The position numbers and the translations under genes were made by a program. From an uncultured Eubacteriales bacterium (GTDB taxonomy: Bacteria > Bacillota > Clostridia > Christensenellales > Aristaeellaceae): 49,988 bases of DNA. The notes below the pieces were generated by a model. It did not search any database. It worked only from the letters and a program-made list of their open reading frames with translations, and was not told the DNA's origin. Position 1 is the first letter of the stretch, and the number at the start of each line of letters is the position of its first letter. This document shows positions 7,567 through 16,400 of this stretch, piece by piece. The stretch covers positions 1 through 49,988 of the forward strand of contig CACZXF010000046.1 of NCBI GenBank assembly GCA_902785105.1. Reading direction: 5' to 3'.

Positions 7567-9045
7567 CTACAGCAATATGCAGATCATCCCGCCCGACCCC
7601 TCGTTGATGATCTTCTGTAATGCCTCCCGGAGCTTGGCGCGGGCGTCCTCGGGGAGGCGGGCCAGCTTACCGGAGATGCCCTCGCGGACCAGCTCGTTGA
7701 GGGTCTTGCCGAAGATTTCCGTGTCCCAGATGCCCTCGCGGTTTCCGGCGAACTCGGCCTTGAGGTTGTTCACCAGTTCCTCGGACTGCTTCTGCGCGCC
7801 GATGATGGGGTTGACCTCGGTCTGTATGTCCACGCGGATGAGGTGCAGCGACGGGGCGGTGGCCTTCATGCGGACGCCGTAGTGCGCTCCCTGCTTCACC
7901 AGCTCCGGCTCCATAAGCTCCAGCTCCTCCATGGACGGGGCCACCATGCCGTAGCCGGTCTGTCGGGCGCTGGCCAGGGCGTCGGCCACTTGGTCGTACT
8001 CCTTCTTCGCGGCTACCAGCGTTTTCATTAATTCAAACAGATGGGCCTCCCCCTGGATCTCCTGACCGCTGGCCTCGCCCAGCACTTTGTAGAACAGCCC
8101 GTCCTTCAACGTCAGCTTGTATTCCAGCGTGCCGTCGTTCAGGCTGATGCTGACCGGGGCGGCGTCCTCCACATATTCGTTCTGTTTGAGCGCCTCCCGC
8201 AGCAGCGCGTGGTCCCGGACGCGGCGCATCTCCCCGGCGGCGGCGCGGATGACCTCCATCACCGATTCGCCCAGCCAGTGGTCCCCTGCCAGCGCCGTCA
8301 GCCAGGCCGGGGCCTGTATGCGGCACTCCCTTATCGGGAACTCGAACAGCAGCGCCTCCAGCAGATTGTTCAGATCGTCGATGCCCATGTTCAGCACGTC
8401 CACCGGCTGGACGGGGACGCCGTAGCGCTCGGACAGGGCCGACGCCTGTTCGGTCGTCTCTTTTGAGGAAGGCGACGTGGAATTCAATACCACGATGAAG
8501 GGCTTGCCCAGCGCCTTCAATTCCTCGACGACACGGGCCTCGGCCTGCTGGTAGTTGGCCCGGGGCACGTCCACGATGCTGCCGTCGGAGGTCACCACCA
8601 CACCGGCGGTGGCGTGCTCCTGGATCACCCGGCGGGTGCCCAGCTCGGCGGCCTCCTCGAAGGGGATGTCGTAGTCATACCAGGGGGTCCGCACCATGCG
8701 GGCCTCGCCGCCGTCCTGCAAGCCCAGCACGCCGGGGATCAGATAGCCCACGCAGTCCACCAGCCGCACGCGGGCGGCGGCATCGTCCTTTAAGGTGATC
8801 CCCACCGCCTCGTTGGGCACGAACTTCGGCTGGGTGGTCATGATGGTGTGGCCCGCGCCGCTCTGGGGCAGCTCGTCCTGGGCCCGCTGCCGGGCGTCCA
8901 TATCGTCCATTCCGGGCAGCACAAGCAGTTCCATGAACCGCTTGATGAAGGTCGATTTCCCCGTGCGCACCGGTCCGACGACGCCCAGATAAATGTCGCC
9001 GTCGCATCGACCCGCGATATCCCGGTACAGTTTCGTTTGATCCAT
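7567..9045 (-). CDS. spoIVA: Stage IV sporulation protein A (spore coat ATPase)
   Basis: The protein is 492 residues, the length I recall for the Bacillus subtilis protein, and matches it along its length. The N-terminus has GGDIYLGVVG-like text followed by Walker A GPVRTGKST (about 23-31). Other matches are AQDELPQS, MTTQPKFVPNEA, VDCVGYL, TPWYDYDIPFEEAAE and the C-terminal INEGSGGMICILL. SpoIVA polymerises on the forespore surface with ATP hydrolysis and anchors the coat. Its presence places the organism in a spore-forming lineage. The start follows AGGAGG. A plausible sigma-E promoter lies just upstream. It is monocistronic. Confidence 0.97.
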   Translation of the reverse strand: MDQTKLYRDIAGRCDGDIYLGVVGPVRTGKSTFIKRFMELLVLPGMDDMDARQRAQDELPQSGAGHTIMTTQPKFVPNEAVGITLKDDAAARVRLVDCVGYLIPGVLGLQDGGEARMVRTPWYDYDIPFEEAAELGTRRVIQEHATAGVVVTSDGSIVDVPRANYQQAEARVVEELKALGKPFIVVLNSTSPSSKETTEQASALSERYGVPVQPVDVLNMGIDDLNNLLEALLFEFPIRECRIQAPAWLTALAGDHWLGESVMEVIRAAAGEMRRVRDHALLREALKQNEYVEDAAPVSISLNDGTLEYKLTLKDGLFYKVLGEASGQEIQGEAHLFELMKTLVAAKKEYDQVADALASARQTGYGMVAPSMEELELMEPELVKQGAHYGVRMKATAPSLHLIRVDIQTEVNPIIGAQKQSEELVNNLKAEFAGNREGIWDTEIFGKTLNELVREGISGKLARLPEDARAKLREALQKIINEGSGGMICILL

Positions 9046-9076
9046 GGAACACGCCTCCTGTGATTTGGTCTTGTCC

Positions 9077-9105
9077 AGCATATGACGCGGAAGGCCGGGA
9101 AATGA
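9077..9105 (-). promoter_or_regulatory. Candidate sigma-E promoter of spoIVA
   Basis: Read on the minus strand: TCATTTC, 14 bases, CATATGCT. This resembles the sigma-E consensus (KMATATT, 14-15, CATACAMT) and lies 32 bases before the ATG. SpoIVA is a sigma-E target in Bacillus. Confidence 0.5.
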
Positions 9106-9277
9106 CCGGGCGGCCTGCCTGACAATCGCATTCTTTCTTATCCATTCAATTTATAACGGTTTTTTCATGCCCATGGTCACACAGTTTAACAACTGCGTGT
9201 TATACTATATGTGGTGCTTATAAGGGGGCATGGGGCGGGGCCTCGTCCACCAAAGCTAAAGGGAGTGTTTGGGGAAA

Positions 9278-10282
9278 ATGTTTGAAACCGCGAACGTCTC
9301 GATTTTCGCCGGCAGCGGCGGACGCATCTTTGCGGAGCGCATGTGCAGCTATATGGGAAGGCCGCTGGGCTCCTGCGAGGTCATCACCTTCTCCGAGGGC
9401 AACACCTTCGTCCGCATCAATGAATCGGTGCGCGACAGGGACGTGATACTGGTCCAGCCCATCGGCATGCGATCCAACGATGAGTTTGTGGAAATTCTCT
9501 TCTGGATGGACGCCTTCAAGCGCGCCAACGCCAACACCGTCACGCTGGTGATGCCCTATTTCGGCTATGGCAAGGGCGACAAGAAGGACGAGCCCAGGGT
9601 CTCCATCCGCGCCCGTGTCTGCGCGGAGTGCATGGAGCTGGCCGGCGCGGACCGGTTCGCCACCATGGATCTCCACGCCCAGCAGCTCCAGGGCTTCTTC
9701 AAGCGGCCCATGGACCACCTCTACGCCATGCCCATGCTCACCGAGGTCATCAAGCGCCATGTGGGCACCGAGAACACGGTCATCGTGTCCCCCGACGCGG
9801 GCTTTGCCAAGACCGCCCGCAAGTTCGCGGACGTGCTGCACCTGCCCATCGCCATCGGCGACAAGACCCGCACGGACCACACCGAGAATGCCTCCGTGCT
9901 GGAGGTCATCGGCGAGGTGGACGGCAAGAACTGTCTCATCGTGGACGACTTCACCATCTCCGGCGGCACGCTGGTCAACCTGGCCGAGGCCCTCAAGAAG
10001 CGCGGCGCCAAGGAGATCACGGCCATGCTCAGCCACAACATCATCTCCCGCCGGGGCATCGAGAAGATCAATAACAGCCCCATCAACATGGTCTATTCCA
10101 CCGACACCGTGTACAACCCCAACATCATCGGCGAGCCCAAGTTCCGCACCGTGTCCGTGGCCCCCATGTTCGCGGAGACCATCATGCGGTACTATAATTA
10201 CGAATCCATCAACGCCATGTTCACCAAGCTCCCCGAAAAGGTTGTGGAGGCGGGCTTCCGCTTCACCGGCCTGGAGCTGTGA
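9278..10282 (+). CDS. Divergent ribose-phosphate pyrophosphokinase homologue
   Basis: The 334-residue protein aligns over its length with PRPP synthetase: IFAGSGG, FSEGNTFVRINESVR, DLHAQQLQGFF, IVSPDAGF, GDKTRT and a PRPP loop. Two signature sites differ. The ATP-binding loop reads YFGYGKGDKK (94-103) where the usual text is YxGYARQDRK. The PRPP loop reads VDDFTISGGT (222-231) rather than VDDxxDTxGT. The Lys and Arg of the catalytic loop (DKTRT) are kept. It may be a true PRPP synthetase of an unusual subclass or a paralogue with another role. ATG 9278 was chosen over TTG 9269, which is too close to GGGAG. A TATACT box lies at 9201-9206. Confidence 0.8.
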   Translation: MFETANVSIFAGSGGRIFAERMCSYMGRPLGSCEVITFSEGNTFVRINESVRDRDVILVQPIGMRSNDEFVEILFWMDAFKRANANTVTLVMPYFGYGKGDKKDEPRVSIRARVCAECMELAGADRFATMDLHAQQLQGFFKRPMDHLYAMPMLTEVIKRHVGTENTVIVSPDAGFAKTARKFADVLHLPIAIGDKTRTDHTENASVLEVIGEVDGKNCLIVDDFTISGGTLVNLAEALKKRGAKEITAMLSHNIISRRGIEKINNSPINMVYSTDTVYNPNIIGEPKFRTVSVAPMFAETIMRYYNYESINAMFTKLPEKVVEAGFRFTGLEL

Positions 10283-10298
10283 GCTTCTCCATAAACAT

Positions 10299-10328
10299 GC
10301 CGCTCTCCGTAAAGGAAGCGGCTTTTTT
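10299..10328 (+). terminator. Rho-independent terminator
   Basis: GCCGCT(C)TCC pairs with GGAAGCGGC, followed by six T. It lies 17 bases past the stop of the PRPP synthetase homologue. Confidence 0.85.
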
Positions 10329-10436
10329 GTTGAATATACTGTTAAATGTGTGCCAAAGGGCGGAAAATGTGGTAGAATAGAATCCAGTATGAATTGATGA
10401 TTGGTTCACTCGCAAGCGGATCGGAGGACAACTTTG

Positions 10437-10518
10437 CTGTAGGGGCGGCGTTTCGCCGCCCGCCGGGTACCTCGCTTTGCATCGTAGAAGGCGGGCGCCG
10501 AAACGGCGCCCCTACGGG
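10437..10518. repeat. A-type intergenic repeat core, mixed arms
   Basis: The left arm is CTGTAGGGGCGGCGTTTCGC; the right arm is the other variant, GGCGCCGAAACGGCGCCCC. End motifs are not recognisable. It lies in the leader between a possible extended -10 (TGGTAGAAT near 10370) and the next gene. Confidence 0.82.
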
Positions 10519-10587
10519 GTTTTTCGCTCAAAGAGAAAACATTCTCAATACGACTGATTACCGTTTTGAATAACGCGGAGGAAATAT

Positions 10588-11298
10588 ATGAAAGCACTGA
10601 TTCTCGCGGCGGGTTTTGGCTCGCGCCTCGCGCCGCTGACGGACGACATTCCCAAATCGCTGGTGCCGGTGAACGGCAAGCCGATATTGATCAAGCAGAT
10701 CGAGAACCTCTACGACGCGGACATCACGGACATCACGGTGGTGTCCGGCTATCGCGGCAACATGCTGGAGGCGGCGGTGCACGACCACTTCCGGGATGTG
10801 AACATCATCAAGAGTGAGGACTTCGATTCCACCAACAACATGTACTCCGCTTATCTGGCCCGCGAGGCCGTGGCCGGGGACGACTTTATCATGATGAACG
10901 CCGACGTGTTCATGGACGCATCGGTGATCCAGGCGCTGGTGGACTTCGACCATCCCAACGCCATCGTCACCGATATCGGCTTCTATCTGGCCGAATCCAT
11001 GAAGGTGGTGGAGCAGAACGGGCGGCTGACCCGCATCTCCAAGGACATCCCCGCCGACGAGGCCCTGGGCGCGTCCATCGACGTCTATCGCTTCTCCCCC
11101 GAGGCCGGGGAGGCATTTTTCAAAAAGTGCGAAGAGTACATAGAGAAAAAGGGCGAGAAAAAGCTGTGGAGCGAGGTGGCGCTTAACGACATCCTCCCTG
11201 AAATCGAGTTCCACGCCTGCCCGCTGGACGGCCGCTGGTATGAGATCGACGACCACGACGACCTCGCCGCCGCCGAGCGGATCTTTGCGGACGATTAG
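10588..11298 (+). CDS. Nucleotidyltransferase, LicC/choline-phosphate type
   Basis: The 236-residue protein opens with the nucleotide-binding signature MKALILAAGFGSRLAPLT, then the PKSLVPVNGKP motif. FDSTNNMYSAYLARE resembles the NN(F/M)YS region of choline-phosphate cytidylyltransferase LicC, and the end has GRWYEIDDHDDL. It probably activates phosphocholine, a sugar phosphate or a related headgroup with CTP or another NTP for envelope glycan decoration. GGAGG lies 7 bases before the ATG. It is separated from the next genes by a 400-base structured repeat, but all three face the same way and end at one terminator. Confidence 0.78.
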   Translation: MKALILAAGFGSRLAPLTDDIPKSLVPVNGKPILIKQIENLYDADITDITVVSGYRGNMLEAAVHDHFRDVNIIKSEDFDSTNNMYSAYLAREAVAGDDFIMMNADVFMDASVIQALVDFDHPNAIVTDIGFYLAESMKVVEQNGRLTRISKDIPADEALGASIDVYRFSPEAGEAFFKKCEEYIEKKGEKKLWSEVALNDILPEIEFHACPLDGRWYEIDDHDDLAAAERIFADD

Positions 11299-11302
11299 AA
11301 AA

Positions 11303-11684
11303 CAAACAGGGATTTGTGGGGGAGCACCACGGGCAATTGCTGCCGCGCATAGGCACCGGTCTTTGGGGGCCATAGATCCGAGCCCCCAAAGCCCTGCGTT
11401 GCGTTTCTTATATTTCCACGTTCGAGGCGACGACTTTTTGCCCCATAGATCCAAGGGCAAAAAGTCTGTGTTTTGGGGCTACAACGAAGTTTTTGAGGTC
11501 GTGCTTTTTGACCTCAAAAACGTCGCCTTCCGCCAACAAATCAATAGGAACGCAACATAGGTCCTGGGGGGCTCGGACCTATGGTCCCCCAGGACCGGTC
11601 ACCTAAACGCGGCAGCAATTGCCCGCGGGTGCAACCCGCCAAAAATTGCCCGCGGGTGCAACCCGCCAAATTCCAATTTGCCGG
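11303..11684. repeat. Large nested-hairpin repeat element
   Basis: The end motifs (ACAGGGATTTGTGGGGGAG and CCGCCAAATTCCAATTTGCC) match the other repeats. Inside is an outer 16-bp perfect inverted repeat, GGGCAATTGCTGCCGC (11331-11346 and 11609-11624). Within it are four hairpins with 10-12 bp perfect stems at 11361-11391, 11432-11466, 11489-11521 and 11560-11596. The first two share a CATAGATCC loop. A 27-base unit is tandemly duplicated at 11617-11643 and 11644-11670. No coding potential is evident in this 412-base gap. Confidence 0.85.
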
Positions 11685-11710
11685 TTCAAGCAAAAACACA
11701 GGAGGTTCCC

Positions 11711-12253
11711 ATGATCTACAATTCCGACACCTTAGAGCGCGAGGCGCTGCTGGACTGTGCCCGCAGGATGTGTGCCGCCGCCCGGACCGCGCCGAAGGCC
11801 AAGGGCATCGACAATATTGTGACGCTGGTACTGACCAGGGAGGACAAGGACCGGGTGGCCGACGCAATGGAGCGGCTGTCCGAGCCGCTGGGGTATAAGT
11901 TCTTCTTCCGCGACGCGGGGAACGTCCGGGCCGCCGGGGCGCTGGTGCTGCTGGGCGTCCGCGAGGGTCAGCGGGGACTGAACGACGGCTGTCGGCACTG
12001 TCATTTTGAAAACTGCGCCGACTGTGCCGTACACAATGGCGTCTGCGTTTACGACCCCATGGATTTGGGCATCGCCATCGGCTCCGCTGTGGCCGTGGCC
12101 GCGGACTGCCGGGTGGACAACCGGGTGCTGTTCTCCGCGGGCCGCGCTGCCATGGAGCTGAAGCTGATGGGCGATGACGTCAAAATGGTCATGGGCATCC
12201 CGCTGGCGGTGGCGGGCAAATCGCCGTTCTTTGACAGGAAGCCGAAGCAGTAA
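11711..12253 (+). CDS. DUF2148 ferredoxin-like domain protein
   Basis: The 180-residue protein matches the DUF2148 family. It has an N-terminal ALLDCARRMCAAARTAPKAKG segment, a central Cys-rich stretch (CRHCHFENCADC, with a further Cys in the following HNGVCVYD), and a C-terminal VFSAGRAAMELKLMG-like region. The Cys cluster suggests iron-sulfur or metal binding. The family's biochemical role is not known to me. AGGAGG lies 5-6 bases before the ATG. It ends 21 bases before the next nucleotidyltransferase gene, so the two are probably co-transcribed. Confidence 0.78.
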   Translation: MIYNSDTLEREALLDCARRMCAAARTAPKAKGIDNIVTLVLTREDKDRVADAMERLSEPLGYKFFFRDAGNVRAAGALVLLGVREGQRGLNDGCRHCHFENCADCAVHNGVCVYDPMDLGIAIGSAVAVAADCRVDNRVLFSAGRAAMELKLMGDDVKMVMGIPLAVAGKSPFFDRKPKQ

Positions 12254-12274
12254 TTCGGAAATGAGGATCGCATT

Positions 12275-13189
12275 ATGAATAAACCTACTCTCATCATCAT
12301 GGCGGCGGGCATGGGCAGCCGGTTTGGCGGGAACAAGCAGATTACGCCCGTGGACGACGCCGGGCACATCATCATCGACTATTCCATCTACGACGCCATC
12401 CGCGCCGGGTTCGGGAAGGTGATCTGCGTCATCAAGCCCGAGATGGAGGCGGACTTCCGCGCCGCCATCGGGGACCGCATCGCGCGGAAGGTGGAGCTTT
12501 GCTATGCTTACCAGACGCTGGACAAGCTCCCGGAGGGCTTCGCCATCCCCGAGGGGCGCGTGAAGCCCTGGGGCACGGCCCACGCGGTGCTGTGCGCACT
12601 GGACCAGGTGGAGGGTCCCTTCGCCGTCATCAACGCCGACGACTTCTATGGCCGGGGCGCGTTCCGGGCGGCGGCGGACTTCCTGACCGCAGGGGGCGAC
12701 GTCAACGAGCACGCCATGGTGGGCTATCGCATCGAGAACACGCTGACGGAGAACGGCTCCGTCTCCCGCGGTGTTTGCGCCACCGATGACAACGGCCGCC
12801 TGACCTCCATCGAGGAGCGGCTGCGCATTGAGCCTCGTGAGGGCGGCGCGGCCTTTACCTCGGACGACGGCGCGACCTGGCAGTTCATCCCCGCCGGGAC
12901 GCCGGTCTCCATGAACCTCTGGGCCTTCCGGGCGGGCATCATCCCCGCCTTCCAGAAGGGCTTTGTGGAATTCCTCCGGGACACCGTGCCTGGCAATCCC
13001 ATGAAGGCCGAGTATTACCTGCCCTACGTGCCCAAGGCGGAGATCGCCGCGGGACGGTGCAGCGTGCGGGTGCTGCCCACCGATGAGCGCTGGTACGGCA
13101 TGACCTACCGCGAGGACATCACCGCCGTCCGCACCGCCGTGGCCGGGATGAAGGCGGAGGGCGTCTATCCGGAGAAACTTTGGGCGTAA
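12275..13189 (+). CDS. NDP-sugar pyrophosphorylase-family nucleotidyltransferase
   Basis: The 304-residue protein opens with the dinucleotide-type signature MAAGMGSRFGGNKQ (about 9-22), followed by PWGTAHAV, INADDFYG (a metal-binding Asp pair) and a C-terminal region typical of long nucleotidyltransferases. It should transfer a nucleotidyl group to a sugar phosphate or similar substrate, which is not identifiable here. A GAGG site lies about 8 bases upstream. It is the last gene before a strong terminator and is not closely related in sequence to the nucleotidyltransferase at 10588. Confidence 0.78.
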   Translation: MNKPTLIIMAAGMGSRFGGNKQITPVDDAGHIIIDYSIYDAIRAGFGKVICVIKPEMEADFRAAIGDRIARKVELCYAYQTLDKLPEGFAIPEGRVKPWGTAHAVLCALDQVEGPFAVINADDFYGRGAFRAAADFLTAGGDVNEHAMVGYRIENTLTENGSVSRGVCATDDNGRLTSIEERLRIEPREGGAAFTSDDGATWQFIPAGTPVSMNLWAFRAGIIPAFQKGFVEFLRDTVPGNPMKAEYYLPYVPKAEIAAGRCSVRVLPTDERWYGMTYREDITAVRTAVAGMKAEGVYPEKLWA

Positions 13190-13203
13190 ACAAATATAGA
13201 ACA

Positions 13204-13244
13204 GGGCTGTCGCACTTTTTCGGTGCGGCAGCCCGTGCTTTTTT
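13204..13244 (+). terminator. Rho-independent terminator
   Basis: The 12-bp stem GGGCTGTCGCAC / GTGCGGCAGCCC (one G-T pair) is followed by GTGCTTTTTT. It lies 15 bases past the nucleotidyltransferase stop. Confidence 0.88.
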
Positions 13245-13260
13245 GGATGTGGTTTTATTT

Positions 13261-13419
13261 GCAAATTGGAATTTGTCGGGGAGTCAAACCAACCTTGTAG
13301 GGGCGCCGTTTCGGCACCCGCCCCCCCCCAACGAAACGCATCGTCCTACCCGGCGGGCGGCGCAACGCCGCCCCTACAGGAGCGTGTGCATCTCCCCTGA
13401 AAAAGCCCCGTTTATCGAC
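13261..13419. repeat. A-type intergenic repeat
   Basis: The left end is CAAATTGGAATTTGTCGGGG, then the GTAGGGGCGCCGTTTCGGCA arm, a run of C, the inverted GGCGGCGCAACGCCGCC arm, and the end motif CCCCGTTTATC. It abuts the 3' end of the M16 protease gene. Confidence 0.85.
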
Positions 13420-13431
13420 ACGTCTGAAGCC

Positions 13432-16400
13432 TTACGCCGCCTCGGCCATCTGGCTGTCCAGCCACTGGAAGAAATCGCAGAGGGCGACGGCGAGGTCGGC
13501 GCGGGTGAAGGGGTCGGCGTTTTTGACTTCGCCGGGGTACTCCATGCCGATGAGGGCAGAGAGGTTTGTGATGATGTCGCCGCAGTCCCGGGCGGTGAGG
13601 GTGTCCCCGGCTCGGTCATTAGGGGAGAGTATGCCGAACATGGCCAGGTTTTCAACGGCCTGCTCGGGGGTGGCGATGTCCTCGCTGATGACCTGGTTCA
13701 GCGCGCAGGCCAGGTCGCCGGTGGTGGCAGGGGCGTCGACGCCGAAGGTGTCTCCGGTCATGGCGTCCATCAGCTCCTCCTCATAGACGTAGCGTATGGC
13801 CTTGTGGTCGGGGCGGTCCTCGGTCACGTCGGTCAGCGCCTGCTGGAGGCGGTTCACCTGGCCGAAGGGGTTCAGCACGGCGTCGTACAGCTCGGCGTTG
13901 TCGTCGATGACCGACGCGCCGCCCACAGTAAAGCGCGCGCCCTTCTCGATGAGCTTGCGGTACATGTCCACATAGCCCTTCACCTTCTCCGGCGTCAGGG
14001 CTTTCAGTGCCCGCATGTCCTCCATGTCCTCGCCCTGCTCATAGCCGCCGATGGTCAAATTGAGGGTCATGATCGCGCCGGTGAGCTCGCCGGTGTCCAT
14101 CAGATAGCCCTGATAGGTGTTGATGATGTAGCGGTCCAGCGCCTGCTGGTCCAGCTCGAGGTTTTCAAGGAAGTCCGGCAGGCCCTCGTAGACCTCGAAG
14201 GCTTCCTTCACGGTGGGGTCGCGGTAGCTGCAAATTTGCAGGCCGTACTCGTCCACCGTGGCGTGGGTGACGCCGTAGGCCCCGTAGCGGGTGCGCAGCT
14301 CGGGCAGCAGGTAGAGGTCGTTGACGAGCTGGGTGACCACGCTCAGTTCCTCGGAATCCTCGATGCCCAGAGTTTCAAAATCGGCGACGATGCCGTTGTA
14401 CTGCACCGGGGTGTCCACCACCACGGCTTCACGGGCGGCGGGGGAGGGGAGGTCGTAGACGGCGGGGGTCACCTCGCGACGGTCCAGCTTCTGAAGGAAG
14501 CCGTCGGCCAGCTCTCGGTTCAGGGCGATGCTCTTTGAACTGCCGGCATAGCCGATGATGGCGTTGGAAGCGTTGTTGGCGATGTCGCGCATGGCGTTCA
14601 GCTTCGCCGTCACCGCGGCGGGGTCCGATTCGCACATCCCGGCCACGTCCCGGAGGAAATCGTAGTAGTCTATATAATCGTAATAGGCGCTGAAGCACAT
14701 GGCGGGCTCATTCATGCCCAGGGCGCGGACGGCCTCGTATTCGTAGGCCCCGTCGTTGATGGCGGCGCGCATACCGTTGAGGTAGGCGTTCACCCGCTCG
14801 GAGATGCGCTGGGTGTCCTCGAAGCGGGAATCATAGGTGATCTCCCACATCAGGTCGTAGCCCTTCGCCAGGTCGGCGTCCAGCGCCAGCCACTCCAGCG
14901 ACAGCCGGGGGCGGAGTTCGTCGTCCTCATCCAGCAGGGTCAGGGCGGTTTCGCCGTTGCAGAGGTAGCGGTCCCAGAGGGTGTCCAGCTCCTCGTGGGT
15001 GTGGCTGCCGGTGTCCACCTCGCCGATGATGTCCGCGAAGAGGTGGAACCAGTGGATGTCCTCCTGGGGCAGGTCGGCGACGTCCAGCAGAACCACGGGG
15101 ATGCCGATGCCCTCCACCGCGGCGGTGGCGTCCAGGCGGCGGGTGCCGTCCTCGCCGGTGATGTCGGTGATGGGATACACCCATTCCTCCACCGGCAGGG
15201 ACTGAACCGTGACGGCGGTCAGCGCCTCCAGCATGGCGGCGGTGTCCGGGTTGGGTTCCGCCGTGGCGTTGCTGGCCTCCACGATGGCGGCGATCTCCTC
15301 GTCACTCATGGCGGCCTTGATGGCGGCCAGCTTTTCGGCCAGTTCGGCGTCCTTCTGCTCCTTCTCGCCGGGGGCGGGACTGGTGCAGGTCAGGGCGGTC
15401 TGCTGAGAGCCCACCAGATACTTCTTCGCCAGCTCGCCGTAGACGCCCTCCCGGTTCCAGCCGTCCACCTTGCCCAGCGTCTCGTCGGAATCGAGGGTCA
15501 GCCAGGGGTCGCCGGTGTCGATGTAGCTCTGGGCGAAGGTGCCGGCGATGGCGGTGCCCATGGAGGTGGATTCGCCGATCAGGCGCTTGGCGATCTCAAG
15601 CTGCGCGGCCTGGGCGTCCAGCATGTCCTGTGGGAAGGGGTTTTCCGCCAGGTCGCTGAGGCCGCCGTCCACGATGGCCTTGAAGGTCTGCATGTCCTCC
15701 GGGTTGCAGTTGTAGCAGCCGAAGGAGAAGAAGGGTTCGGGACCGTCGGTGGAGAGGCCGCAGCCCCAGCTCGCGGCGGGAAGCTGTTCCTCCACCGCGC
15801 GGCTCATGGTAGAGCCGCTGTCGTTCAGCAGCACGGCCAGGGTCTGCATACGGAGAAATTCTTCCTTGTCGTCCATCAGGCCGGGCAGGAGAAAGCTGTA
15901 GGTGATGCTGGACATGTCTTCCGTGGGACTGCCCGCCTCCACGGGGAAGGTGAAGCTGGCCTCGGCAGGCTGGTCGATGGGGGTGTAGTTCGGGTCGTCA
16001 AAGGCGTATTCCCGGCGCTCGAAGGGGGCGAAGGCCGCGTCCAGCAGCTCAAGGAACCGGTCGTAGTGCTCCAGTCGGCCGTAGAGGAAGGCCACGCAGT
16101 TGGAGGGATGGTAGTATTTGTCGTGATAGGCTTTGATGTCCTCGAAGGTCATGTCCGGTATGAAATCCGGGTCGCCGCCGGAGACGTTGCCCACATAGGA
16201 GCCGGGCATCAGCAGGCGGGCGTTGTTGTAATAGGCCCGGCTCTCCAGCGTCAGGGAGCCCTGCATCTCGGAATACACCGTGCCCTCCAGAATCAGCGGG
16301 TCCTCCGGGGCGTTCAGGCGATAGCGCCAGGCCTCCTCGCGGAAGATGCTCTCGTCCTCCATCACCATGGGGTTCAGACAGCAGTCCGTGTAGAAATCGG

